Shown in pieces: positions 6,091-14,327 of a stretch of DNA of 22,453 nucleotides. Origin of the DNA: Candidatus Bathyarchaeota archaeon (GTDB taxonomy: Archaea > Thermoproteota > Bathyarchaeia > Bathyarchaeales > UBA233); NCBI GenBank assembly GCA_025057795.1, contig JANXEP010000052.1:1-22453 (forward strand), in the 5' to 3' direction. The notes beneath the pieces were generated by a model. The model did not search any database, was not told where the DNA came from, and saw only the letters and a list, made by a program, of their open reading frames with translations. The stretch's first letter is position 1, and each line of letters opens with the position of its first letter. The position numbers were made by a program, and so were the translations under genes.

Positions 6091-7470
6091 ATGAAAGGGT
6101 TGCTTGGGCTTGTCGACGAAGAAAACATGAGCATGCTCACAGACTTGTATGAGCTAACCATGTGCGCCAGCTATTTTGACAATAAACGGCTTGAGCCAGC
6201 AACTTTCGACCTCTTCATCCGAAAGCTTCCTCCAAACCGCTCCTATTTTCTATTCGCGGGTCTAGAGCAAGTCTTACGTTTCATTGAAGGAATGAGATTT
6301 ACTGAGGAGAATATTGAATTCCTCAAAAGCCATGGGTTTAAGGATGATTTTCTTGACTATTTAAGGAATTTCAGGTTCGGTGGTGACGTTTGGGCTATTC
6401 CGGAAGGCACCATAGTTTTTCCCAACGAACCACTGATTAGGGTTACAGCCCCCATAATAGAGGCTCAGCTTTTAGAAACCTTCGCGTTAAACACGATTAA
6501 CCTTCAAACAACCATAGCCACCAAGGCTTCAAGGGTTGTCACAGCAGCCAAGGGCAGACCTGTGATTGAGTTTGGTTTGAGGAGGGAACATGGTACAGAT
6601 GCTGGGTTAAAAGTTGCAAGGGCAAGTTACATAGCGGGGTGCGCTGGTACATCCAACGTTCTTGCTGGAGTGGTGTATGATATACCAGTTTTCGGAACTA
6701 TGGCTCACTCTTTCATAATGTTTTTCAGCAATGAAATTGAGGCCTTCAGAGCCTTCACCAAAACTTTTCCAGACAAGTCAACTCTTCTAATAGACACTTT
6801 TGACAGCATCAAGGGCGCGGAAAACGCTGTTGTTGTGGCTAAAGAGCTTGAAGAAAGGGGGTTCAAACTTCGTGGAGTTAGGCTGGACAGCGGGGATCTG
6901 GTGGCTTTAAGCAAAAAAGTTAGGAAATTGTTGGATGCGAACGGGCTTAGTTACGTGCAAATTTTTGCAAGCGGGGATCTTGACGAGTATAAGATAGACG
7001 AATTGCTGAGGAGAGGGGCAAAGATAGACTCGTTTGGTGTGGGGACGAAAATGGGGACGTCCGCCGACAGGCCATATGTTGACATAATTTACAAGCTCTG
7101 TGAAAAAATGGACTTGAAAGGCGAGTTTCAACCCATCATGAAGCTAAGCGAGGGAAAGATCACCCTTCCAGGGAGAAAACAAGTTTTCAGGTTCAGGGAT
7201 GAAAATGGCAATTTTGTAAAGGATGTTATCGCCTTAGATCATGAAAAAGTGGACGGGGAACCCCTGCTTGTCAAGGTTATTGAAAATGGGAGGCTTGTCT
7301 ACCGCTTTCCGTCCCTTAAAGAGATAAGGGAAAGAGCCCTAGAAAACCTTTCAAGGCTTCCAGACAAGTATAAGAGATTGCGGAGGGCTGCAAGATATCC
7401 GGTCGAGCTAAGCCCCAAACTCAAGGAGCTAATTAAGGATTTAAAGGAAAAGTTAACGGAGCAAAATTAA
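6091..7470 (+). CDS. pncB: Nicotinate phosphoribosyltransferase
   Basis: A 459-residue enzyme of NAD salvage that joins nicotinate to PRPP with ATP hydrolysis, giving nicotinate mononucleotide. Visible family landmarks are TDLYELTM near the N-terminus, EFGLRREHG (substrate/phosphate binding), GTMAHSFIMFF with the histidine that is phosphorylated during catalysis, the LDSGDL strand, and FGVGTKMGTS phosphate-binding loop. All are intact and length is normal. Its own promoter predicts a leaderless message. It converges on the minus-strand membrane-protein gene with only 16 bases between. No NAD genes adjoin it. Confidence 0.95.
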   Translation: MKGLLGLVDEENMSMLTDLYELTMCASYFDNKRLEPATFDLFIRKLPPNRSYFLFAGLEQVLRFIEGMRFTEENIEFLKSHGFKDDFLDYLRNFRFGGDVWAIPEGTIVFPNEPLIRVTAPIIEAQLLETFALNTINLQTTIATKASRVVTAAKGRPVIEFGLRREHGTDAGLKVARASYIAGCAGTSNVLAGVVYDIPVFGTMAHSFIMFFSNEIEAFRAFTKTFPDKSTLLIDTFDSIKGAENAVVVAKELEERGFKLRGVRLDSGDLVALSKKVRKLLDANGLSYVQIFASGDLDEYKIDELLRRGAKIDSFGVGTKMGTSADRPYVDIIYKLCEKMDLKGEFQPIMKLSEGKITLPGRKQVFRFRDENGNFVKDVIALDHEKVDGEPLLVKVIENGRLVYRFPSLKEIRERALENLSRLPDKYKRLRRAARYPVELSPKLKELIKDLKEKLTEQN

Positions 7471-7486
7471 TGGTTAACAAACAGCT

Positions 7487-8073
7487 CTATGATGGTGTGG
7501 CCTTCATTAGAAGGTTTATGAAGCCAACTTCCATGACAGCTGCCAACAAGAATATAGCATAAATGTAGATTAAGCCTTTCATGGATAGCATTCTGCCTAA
7601 AGTATCCTTTATTGTTAAGTATATTCCATACCCTTCAATTAACCCGATGGGTGTGCTTATTAGCAGAATCATTGGCAAGGCCTCAATTGCGATATGTCCA
7701 TAGATAAGGGTTCCTCCCCGCAGTATGCTCATAAACACTACTATCACAGTGAAGATTAGGGCGAAGACCCGGGGATGCTCAATTACTATATGGGAATATT
7801 TTTCCCGTTTAAAAAGTTTAACATTACTAGGTTAACGTAGAAGGACATGCCTAAGAGAATAAGCGATACCACAAGCACGTTGTGGAGGAAAAGCGTTCCC
7901 ACGGCTAAAAAGGAGTTTTGAAGTATGCTTTTTATAGCTGTAAAGAAAACTGTGGTTTCAAAAGATGCGAGGAACAGCAGAGAAATGAAGGCGAGGCCTA
8001 AGAGGATTGTGCGCTTCTTTAGGCTGGCCAACCCCAAACCCCGTTGAGGTAGACTAAAGCCATAAAGAGACAA
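7487..8073 (-). pseudogene. SpoIIM-like (DUF95) membrane protein, split by a one-base frameshift
   Basis: Two frames together make one membrane protein. The upstream part (to the TAG at 7786) ends right after NGKN. In the -1 frame coding continues without interruption (YSHIVIEHPRVF and two or three further helices) to 7487. The switch lies at an A5 run (7799-7803, minus strand); adding one A gives a continuous 195-residue protein, the expected size for archaeal SpoIIM-family proteins. It has about five membrane helices and a GHIAIEALP segment in the place of the family's HGxxE motif. The cause may be a real inactivating indel, a homopolymer sequencing or assembly error, or ribosomal slippage. 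The TTG at 8073 overlaps the upstream gene by 20 bases; TTGs at 8037 or 8031 are alternatives. Function of archaeal members is unknown. Confidence 0.65.
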
Positions 8074-8527
8074 ACCATTCCGCGATCAGATAGAACACGC
8101 CGAAAATCAACGCGATAAAAACCAAAACTGCTATGAAAATTACTATGGCCAGTATGCTGACTGCTATAGCGCCGAGCCATCTAGTTTCAAATAGACGCTT
8201 TATCAAGAGAAGCCATATAAAAATGCTGAGAAGCAAAGCAATGAAGCTGTATGGTATAAATGCCATAAACAATGACGACAAAACTGTTCCAAGAAGCGCA
8301 ATTATGAAGGCGTCTGAAAAGAGGGTGTGTTTCCCGCCGACGACGATCCGCCCCGCTAGATAGAGGACAACCGTTAATACGAGAAGTTCAACTAAAAATA
8401 GTATTATGCTGAAAGCCAAGTTGGCTAAAAATCTCGGCCACAGCCACCTTTGGGCTATGGCGGAAATAACGTGTAAGGCATGCTGAATTAAATTGGCCAG
8501 CGTCATTTCCAACCACGCAGTTTTCAC
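8054..8527 (-). CDS. Four-helix integral membrane protein, unknown function
   Basis: A 157-residue, highly hydrophobic protein with about four transmembrane segments (around residues 38-62, 72-90, 90-112 and 120-150) and short basic turns (KRLFETR). I do not recognise a family. It lies between a TIGR04076-like gene and the SpoIIM-like gene, overlapping the latter by 20 bases, so the three are probably one transcription unit; a joint membrane complex with the SpoIIM-like protein is plausible but unproven. The start ATG 8527 has no strong Shine-Dalgarno. Confidence 0.7.
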   Translation of the reverse strand: MKTAWLEMTLANLIQHALHVISAIAQRWLWPRFLANLAFSIILFLVELLVLTVVLYLAGRIVVGGKHTLFSDAFIIALLGTVLSSLFMAFIPYSFIALLLSIFIWLLLIKRLFETRWLGAIAVSILAIVIFIAVLVFIALIFGVFYLIAEWFVSLWL

Positions 8528-8568
8528 AGTTTTCTCTTAAAAGCATAAAAGCTTTGTTAATCAGCCTT

Positions 8569-8883
8569 TTAGATTTTCTCCCGCCTTATTTCGAAAAGTA
8601 CAGTCCCGCCTTGCGTATATGGTTCTCCTGGATCCAGGCATTGAAAGTATCCTTTCTCCCCTTCCTCCTTTGCTAGGCCTAAACCTTTGAAGCTTTCTCC
8701 GCGGCTTAGGGGCACAATCATTGAGAGAATGCAGCCGAGGGCGTGAATGCAAAGGTTATCCGTTTCTTTAACAACTATTTTCGGAGATTCAACAACAATT
8801 TTGTCGCCAGCCTTGAAGACTGGACATTTTCCCTTCACCTCTTTAATAGATATTATCAATCGATATTTTTCAGTGCGGCTCAT
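8569..8883 (-). CDS. TIGR04076-family protein
   Basis: A 104-residue protein matching the layout of the small TIGR04076 family: a beta strand YRLIISIKEVKGKCP, the GDKIVVE segment, a central NLCIHALGCILSMIVPL stretch, and a C-terminal strand after a CLDPG turn. Three cysteines (in GKCP, NLCI and ALGC) plus CLDPG could bind metal, but this is not established for the family, whose function is unknown. Its own TATA (8911-8921, minus strand) predicts a short leader. Likely first gene of the membrane-protein unit downstream (41 bases). Confidence 0.7.
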   Translation of the reverse strand: MSRTEKYRLIISIKEVKGKCPVFKAGDKIVVESPKIVVKETDNLCIHALGCILSMIVPLSRGESFKGLGLAKEEGEKGYFQCLDPGEPYTQGGTVLFEIRREKI

Positions 8884-8910
8884 GTAAAGCCCCTTTCATA
8901 AGATAAGTCT

Positions 8911-8921
8911 GGATATAATTT
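8911..8921 (-). promoter_or_regulatory. TATA box of the TIGR04076 unit
   Basis: AAATTATATCC on the minus strand predicts a start near 8890, a few bases before ATG 8883. Confidence 0.55.
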
Positions 8922-8953
8922 AATGAACTTTCCGTGCACTAAAGAGAAACTTA

Positions 8954-8962
8954 ATTTATATT
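8954..8962 (+). promoter_or_regulatory. TATA box of isocitrate dehydrogenase
   Basis: ATTTATATT predicts a transcript start near 8984. That places GTG 8981 outside the message and favours GTG 9002, which has GGAG (8987-8990) upstream. It lies back to back with the promoter at 8911-8921. Confidence 0.5.
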
Positions 8963-9001
8963 CGGGGATGAGAACTAAGCGTGGTCGGAGCGTGCTGTAT
9001 C

Positions 9002-10225
9002 AGCGTGGACGATAAAATTTCAATGGATAAGCCCGTCGTTGAAATTGATGGGGATGAGATGGCACGGGTTATTTGGCGCTGGGTTAAGGAGAGGCTAATT
9101 CTTCCATATGTGGATTTAAAGGTCGAATATTATGACCTCCACATTAGAAAGAGGGATGAGACCAACGATCAAATAACGGTGCAGGCTGCTGAGGCTGTTA
9201 GGCGGCTGGGTGTTGGCGTTAAATGTGCCACAATAACGCCCAACGCTGAAAGAGTTAAAGAATACAACCTAAAGCGAGAGTGGAGAAGCCCCAACGCCAC
9301 GATTAGGAACATGCTTGACGGCACAATTTTCAGAGCCCCTATAATCCTTAGCAATGTGCCGCCGGCTGTTAGGTTTTGGAAAAAGCCCATAGTGGTTGCG
9401 AGACACGCTTTCGGCGACATATACGACGGAGTGGGCTTAAGGTTTGAGGCTCCCGCGGAGGCAGAGCTTGTGGTTAGGCAGGTTGATGGCAGAGAAATCA
9501 CGGCGAAGTTCCCAAGCATTAAAGGAGCCGGCGTAATCCAGGGAATATATAATATAGACTCCTCCATTGAAAGTTTCGCCAGGGCATCTTTCAGATACGC
9601 CATAGAAAACATGCTGGATTTGTGGTTTGCAGCTAAAGACACCATAGCCAAAGTTTACGATGCACGTTTCAAGGAAATCTTTAACAGAGTGTACATGGAA
9701 GAGTTTAGGGAAAAGTTTGAGGAAGCTGGACTTCGCTACTACTATTTCCTAGTAGACGACGCGTTGGCTAGGGCGGTTAGGTCTGAAGGCGGCTTCGTCT
9801 GGGCTTGCAAAAATTATGATGGCGACGTCTTCTCCGATTTTGTGGCCACGGCCTATGTTGGCAGCTTAGCCCTCATGACCTCTGTGCTTTTTTCGCCTGA
9901 AGGTCACTTCCTGTCAGAGGCAGCCCATGGAACCGTCCAAAAGCATTACTATAGGCATTTGAAGGGCGAGAAGACCTCAACAAACCCCACAGCCATAATA
10001 TTTGCCTGGGCTGCCGCGCTAAGAAGGCGGGGGGAACTGGACGGCATAAAAGAGTTGGTGGAGTTTGCTTCAAAACTGGAAAGGGCTGTAAAGCTGACCG
10101 TAGAGAGAGATAGGGTGATGACCGCTGACGTGGCTAAAGTTTCCGAACCCCCCGTGAGAAGTGCAGTCACCACGGAGGAATTTATCGTAGCAGTGAAGAA
10201 AAACATGGAAAAACTTCGCTCTTAA
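9002..10225 (+). CDS. icd: NADP-type isocitrate dehydrogenase (type II, homodimeric)
   Basis: About 407 residues. It oxidises isocitrate to 2-oxoglutarate, feeding glutamate synthesis and the TCA branch. It belongs to the dimeric type II group (Thermotoga and eukaryotic enzymes), not the type I form usual in archaea: VEIDGDEMARVIW at the start, KCATITP, the isocitrate-binding SPNATIRNMLDGT, RHAFGDIYDG, KDTIAKVYD, metal-binding aspartates in LVDDALA and NYDGDVFSD, and EAAHGTVQKHYY...STNPTA in the cofactor pocket, where the basic KH pair suits NADP. All catalytic positions look intact. Start: GTG 9002 fits the TATA and Shine-Dalgarno; GTG 8981 and ATG 9023 are alternatives. The gene stands alone. 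Confidence 0.93.
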   Translation, partial: SVDDKISMDKPVVEIDGDEMARVIWRWVKERLILPYVDLKVEYYDLHIRKRDETNDQITVQAAEAVRRLGVGVKCATITPNAERVKEYNLKREWRSPNATIRNMLDGTIFRAPIILSNVPPAVRFWKKPIVVARHAFGDIYDGVGLRFEAPAEAELVVRQVDGREITAKFPSIKGAGVIQGIYNIDSSIESFARASFRYAIENMLDLWFAAKDTIAKVYDARFKEIFNRVYMEEFREKFEEAGLRYYYFLVDDALARAVRSEGGFVWACKNYDGDVFSDFVATAYVGSLALMTSVLFSPEGHFLSEAAHGTVQKHYYRHLKGEKTSTNPTAIIFAWAAALRRRGELDGIKELVEFASKLERAVKLTVERDRVMTADVAKVSEPPVRSAVTTEEFIVAVKKNMEKLRS

Positions 10226-10279
10226 TTTGCAATTCTTTTAAAGCCTTACTGGTTCTTAAATCGCTTTATTTTGGCAAAT

Positions 10280-10288
10280 GCTTAAAAG
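10280..10288 (+). promoter_or_regulatory. TATA-like element of the thiolase/HMGCS operon
   Basis: GCTTAAAAG lies about 26 bases before a likely start near 10310. A GGGTG (10318-10322) eight bases before ATG 10331 serves as Shine-Dalgarno. Confidence 0.4.
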
Positions 10289-10330
10289 CCTCTGCGTTGG
10301 GGATATTTGCTAATGTAGGGTGCAGCTTTA

Positions 10331-11533
10331 ATGTCGAATCGTCCAGTCATAGTTGCCGCTGGCCGAACCCGGTTTGGGGAACACTACGAGAAGCAGCCTG
10401 AAAGGCTCATAGAGGAAGCTTGGCTTAGGGCTTCTGAAGAAGCTGGGCTGGAACGAAAAGATCTTGAGGCGTGCTACATTTCAGACTATTTCCTTCTAAT
10501 AACGAATAAGCTTGGGCTTGAAGAGGGTTTCCTTTCAGAGTTAACGGAGCTTCACGTTCCCATGGATTTCACCCGTTCCTTCAGCTCAGCCTTCTCAAAC
10601 GCGTGCAACGCCATTCAAGCTGGAAAATACAATTTGGTTCTTATAGGCGGCATAGAGAAGATGACAGATAGATGGGATAAAATCCGCGACGATTTGATGC
10701 TTCTGGGAGACCCTTGGAGCTACTATGCCGGAGGCACTCCAGAGGCAAATCACGAGCTTATGCTGAGGGCCTACATCAAAAAATATGGAATAGAAGGCGA
10801 AAACCTTGAAAAACTAAACATTGCCTTAGCGCAGATATCGGTCAAGAACCATTTAAACGCCCTGAAAAATGAATTCGCTCAACTCCATAAAAAAATAACC
10901 GTTGAGCAGGTCTTGGAGGCTAGGAAAAGCGCCCGTCGACCCTTAGGAGTTTACGATTTTGCGCCAATATCTGACGGCGCCGCCGCGGTAGTCCTTGCAA
11001 GCGAAGAGATTGGAAGAAAACTCACGGATAAACCAGTCTATGTGCTTGGCTCCGCGTCAGCCACAGACTATTTAACTTATCCGGCGAGGGAAGACCTTAC
11101 AGCTTTTCTTGCCAGCCGCTTAGCCATGGAAAACGCCTTGAAAAGCGCTGGAATAAACCTTTGGGATATTCAGGTTCTGGAAGTTTACGATCAGTCTACG
11201 GTTATGGAAATGGTTTCCATGGAGGATTTAGGTTTTTGTGAACGGGGGAAGGCTTGGAAAACCATTTTTGAGAGTTGCCAGGATTATAGGGGTTATTACG
11301 AGATGAATGGAAGGAAACTTTTTGTAAACATGAACGGCGGCTTAAAGGCTGACGGAAACCCGTTGGGGGCTACTGGCGGCGCCCAAATTTACGAAGTTTT
11401 TAAGCAGCTGAGGGGAGAGGCTGGCGAGAGGCAGGTTAAAAGCGACAAAGAGTTGAAGTATGGATGTGTTCTTGAGCTTGAAGGGTTCGGAACAAAAAGC
11501 CATGTGCACATTTTTGGGAGGGAACCTAAATGA
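10331..11533 (+). CDS. Thiolase-fold protein lacking canonical catalytic residues
   Basis: A 400-residue member of the SCP-x-like thiolase group that works with HMG-CoA synthase in archaea, shown by VLIGGIEKMTD (103-113), PISDGAAAVVLASEE (212-226), MEDLGF and NGGLKADGNPLGATGG (335-350). The catalytic positions are altered. The segment that should carry the nucleophilic CASG is DFTRSFSSAF (79-88), with no cysteine at the aligned site; the histidine of GHPxGATG is Asn343; and the C-terminal HNVGG-type motif is replaced by LELEG (381-385). Thus acetyl-CoA condensation by the usual mechanism is unlikely, and a structural or substrate-presenting role is inferred. The stop overlaps the next start as ATGA, implying coupled production with the DUF35-HMGCS protein. 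Confidence 0.88.
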   Translation: MSNRPVIVAAGRTRFGEHYEKQPERLIEEAWLRASEEAGLERKDLEACYISDYFLLITNKLGLEEGFLSELTELHVPMDFTRSFSSAFSNACNAIQAGKYNLVLIGGIEKMTDRWDKIRDDLMLLGDPWSYYAGGTPEANHELMLRAYIKKYGIEGENLEKLNIALAQISVKNHLNALKNEFAQLHKKITVEQVLEARKSARRPLGVYDFAPISDGAAAVVLASEEIGRKLTDKPVYVLGSASATDYLTYPAREDLTAFLASRLAMENALKSAGINLWDIQVLEVYDQSTVMEMVSMEDLGFCERGKAWKTIFESCQDYRGYYEMNGRKLFVNMNGGLKADGNPLGATGGAQIYEVFKQLRGEAGERQVKSDKELKYGCVLELEGFGTKSHVHIFGREPK

Positions 11534-13038
11534 GCAGCGAACCCATAGAACGGAGAGTTTCCTATCTCGGTGATAGGCTGAGGGGTAGACGTTGCCAAAT
11601 ATGTGGAAAAGAATACTTTGAACTTAGGGACTATTGCGGGAATTGTGGTAGAAAAAGCTTCGGGAAAATGGTTGACATAGACTTTTTCTATGAGAAGGGC
11701 AGGCTTGAAATATGCACCTTAGTCAATGAACCTACAAACAAGTTCGTTAAGTTTGGCAGCTTCATTTATGGAATCGTTTCATTTCATAACGGAAAAGTTA
11801 AAGTTCCCGGAAGAATGACCGATAAACTTATCGCGGATGGAGATGCGATAGATTTTCGATCCCTTGAAGGAAGGGATGTTGTTCCGAGGTTTAGGCGACG
11901 CTATTCCGTGGGTAAAAGCGACATAATCCCGACAATCTCTTTGGCTTTCACTTTCGCAGACGAGTACTATCCCCATCAAGAGTACCAAATAATTAAACCA
12001 AACAAGAAGTACGAAACTCCTGGGATAGTCGGTTATGGAGTTTACACTTCGAGGTTTAGAATTAGGGAAGGCAGCATGGAACGCTCAGTTCCCTTCATAG
12101 ACGAAGACGCCATAACAGCGGCTGTGGAGGCTGGAAAACTCGCCCTAATCCACTCCGGCGTTGATAGTAGGCTGATTGGCAAGGTTTATGTTGGCTCAGA
12201 GTCCAACCCTTACGCTGTTAAGCCCATAGCCTCAAAGGTGGCTCAAGTCTTAAAGCTCGGCGAGGAAGAAGGGGATGTTCAAGGGGTTGACGCCGTTGAC
12301 ACAGAGTTTGCGTGTAAAGCCGCCACAAGCATGTTTAAGGACGCTGCTGCCCTAGTTAATTACCCGAAAATGGGCGTCCCATACGCCATGGTTATAGGAG
12401 CTGATAACTCTCAGGCGGCGCCGAGGGACTGCCCAGGCGGAGAGCTAGACCTCTTCGTGGGCTTCGGTGGCTGCGCATACATATTTGGGAAAAATGATGT
12501 AATAGCCGAGCTGGAAGGGTGGCATTCGTGTACTTCTGACACGCCTGATTTTTGGCGGAGAGACGGCGAACCTTACCCCATGCATGGGGGAAGGTACACT
12601 GGTGACCCCGCCTACTTTAAACATATACGAAAAGCTGCGCAAAAGCTTATGGAAAAGCTGAACTTGCAAGTTAAAGATATAAGCTACATTATAGCCCACC
12701 AGCCAAACATCCATTTCCCCGTGAGAATCGCCAAAGAGCTTGGATTTAAAGAAGAACAATATCTGCCGTCGCTTCAGGTGGCTAAATTCGGCAACACTTA
12801 CTCGAGTTCTTCCCCTGTTGGTTTAGCAGCGGTTCTGGATGTGGCAAAACCATATGAACGCATACTGATCGTAAGTTACGGCTCAGGAGCTGGAAGCGAT
12901 GCATATTCCTTTGTGACTACGAGTCAAATAACGGAAAAAAGGCAGCGGCAGAAACTAACCGTCAGATACCAAGCGGAAAACCCCTTCCTAGAATATGTGG
13001 ACTACCCCACTTACAGGCGGCTAAAACTTGGACTGTAG
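11530..13038 (+). CDS. DUF35 - HMG-CoA synthase fusion protein
   Basis: A 502-residue fusion. Residues 20-145 are a DUF35/ChsH2 domain: zinc ribbon C22-x2-C25/C36-x2-C39, then an OB fold with the KVPGRM strand. Residues 165-500 are archaeal HMG-CoA synthase, which condenses acetoacetyl-CoA and acetyl-CoA for the mevalonate route to isoprenoid lipids: GYGVYTSRFR start, E224 in GSESNPYAVKP, nucleophile C262 in EFACKA, TDTPDFWRR-like SDTPDFWRRDG, H390 in HQPN, and GNTYSSSSPVGLAAVLD with YGSGAGSDA near the end. Catalytic Glu/Cys/His are present; HQPNGKFP is altered to HQPNIHFP. In characterised archaea, thiolase, DUF35 and HMGCS are three subunits of one complex; here two are one chain. Whether it serves mevalonate synthesis or a related reaction depends on a canonical copy elsewhere in the genome. 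Confidence 0.92.
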   Translation: MSSEPIERRVSYLGDRLRGRRCQICGKEYFELRDYCGNCGRKSFGKMVDIDFFYEKGRLEICTLVNEPTNKFVKFGSFIYGIVSFHNGKVKVPGRMTDKLIADGDAIDFRSLEGRDVVPRFRRRYSVGKSDIIPTISLAFTFADEYYPHQEYQIIKPNKKYETPGIVGYGVYTSRFRIREGSMERSVPFIDEDAITAAVEAGKLALIHSGVDSRLIGKVYVGSESNPYAVKPIASKVAQVLKLGEEEGDVQGVDAVDTEFACKAATSMFKDAAALVNYPKMGVPYAMVIGADNSQAAPRDCPGGELDLFVGFGGCAYIFGKNDVIAELEGWHSCTSDTPDFWRRDGEPYPMHGGRYTGDPAYFKHIRKAAQKLMEKLNLQVKDISYIIAHQPNIHFPVRIAKELGFKEEQYLPSLQVAKFGNTYSSSSPVGLAAVLDVAKPYERILIVSYGSGAGSDAYSFVTTSQITEKRQRQKLTVRYQAENPFLEYVDYPTYRRLKLGL

Positions 13039-13088
13039 CGAACCCTTAATAAAGAATCTGAACAAAATATTCATGGAGCCATAAGCAG

Positions 13089-14243
13089 TTGCCGTTACGC
13101 GAAATATTAAAAGTTTTATATGCGCCTCATAAGGCTTTTAAAGAGATAATTCAAAACCCAAGGTACAGCAGCCCAATAACGGTTATGATTCTTTTTATTG
13201 CGGCGAGTGTGGCTTCCACTTATCCCATCCTCGTCAGAACCTACGTTGAAATAACTTTTCCAGCATTAAAAGATGAGTGGACTGAAAACGAAGCTTTGTG
13301 GCGAACCCTTAATGGGGCTCTACCTGCGGTGAATTATACCGACTACATAGTTGGGGATTTTTATGGAAACAGAAGCATAGAATTCACGGCGAAAGATGCC
13401 TCAGAAATATCCATTCATTTAGATAGTATTGGGCCGGTAAACTGTTCAAGCCAAGATGGCTATTCGAAGCTTTATTTGAGGATAAAATGGATAAGCCCGA
13501 ATACTCCTCCAAAAAACGTTTCAGCTTATTTGTTTTCTGCAACACTTTTAGATTACTTTTACCGTGATTTAACTGAAAGTTTTTCTAACGTAACAGCTAA
13601 CGTCTGGAACAACTTAACCCTGCCCCTTGCAGACGAAAAATGGGTGCGTGTAGGCAATGCGGACTGGTCAGGTATTACAGGCTTGAGGCTAGTGCTTAAT
13701 TGGCTTGAAAAAACCGACATAACGGTTTTGGTGGACGGCTTGTTTTTCGGCGGTGTCTATAAACCTTATGTAGAAAGCATCATTCCCTATCTGGCTAGTT
13801 ACGCCTCATTTTCGTTCATGCAATTTGTTATAAGATGGGTTTTCCTCGGAGGAATAATACACATCATGAGCAAAGCGTTTAAAGCCAACACTATTTGGAG
13901 GGTTACACTGATCTTGGTTGGCTGCGCTTTAATGACAATAGTCATTCAAGCCCTAATAAACACGGTTACATTTTCAATAACCTTCCCCACCGTTAGATAC
14001 CCCTTTGAATTCTTGAGCGGCGTCAAAGGTGAAAGCGAAGCCGCCTACGCTAAAATCTTGGAGGAGACGTGGCTTGTGAACCAAATTTATGGTTACGTTC
14101 AAGTAGCTATAATAATATGGACTGTGGCCCTTTGCAGCATAGCCGTCCGCCTAACTACAGGGTTTTCATGGAGCAAGAGTCTTCTTATAACTGTTGTAGC
14201 CTATTTTGCCGCTACAATCGCTCAAAACTTTTTAGGAATCTAG
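13089..14243 (+). CDS. Yip1-like membrane protein with extracytoplasmic beta-rich insert
   Basis: A 384-residue protein starting at TTG 13089 with GGAG ten bases upstream. The N-terminal YAPHKAFKEII segment resembles the entry motif of prokaryotic Yip1-domain proteins. A first helix (about 30-48) is followed by a ~180-residue soluble region, then four helices (about 228-258, 268-295, 333-357, 362-384). The soluble region carries six NxS/T sequons (N82, 94, 118, 143, 167, 175), consistent with an outside location. It is beta-rich and ends in WSGITGLRLVLNW...VDGLFFGG, reminiscent of carbohydrate-binding jelly-roll modules. Function unknown. It precedes a MacB-type ABC transporter, but a hairpin and a new promoter lie between. 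Confidence 0.7.
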   Translation: MPLREILKVLYAPHKAFKEIIQNPRYSSPITVMILFIAASVASTYPILVRTYVEITFPALKDEWTENEALWRTLNGALPAVNYTDYIVGDFYGNRSIEFTAKDASEISIHLDSIGPVNCSSQDGYSKLYLRIKWISPNTPPKNVSAYLFSATLLDYFYRDLTESFSNVTANVWNNLTLPLADEKWVRVGNADWSGITGLRLVLNWLEKTDITVLVDGLFFGGVYKPYVESIIPYLASYASFSFMQFVIRWVFLGGIIHIMSKAFKANTIWRVTLILVGCALMTIVIQALINTVTFSITFPTVRYPFEFLSGVKGESEAAYAKILEETWLVNQIYGYVQVAIIIWTVALCSIAVRLTTGFSWSKSLLITVVAYFAATIAQNFLGI

Positions 14244-14254
14244 ATTCAGCTTTT

Positions 14255-14278
14255 AAAACATTGCAAAGCAATGTTTTT
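14255..14278 (+). terminator. Hairpin with T-run between the Yip1-like and ABC genes
   Basis: A perfect 10-bp stem AAAACATTGC/GCAATGTTTT with an AAA loop runs directly into a short T-run, 12 bases after the stop codon. It looks like a transcription terminator. The T-run merges into a TATA-like element (14276-14284) that would start the ABC transporter message near 14306. Confidence 0.55.
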
Positions 14279-14327
14279 ATAATAACGACATTTCTGATAA
14301 ACTGGTTTCAACCAGCTGGGAAATAAG

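Noticed and set aside
9169..9651. 160-codon minus-strand frame inside isocitrate dehydrogenase
   Set aside because: It is an antisense shadow of a well-conserved gene with low-complexity composition and no start signal.
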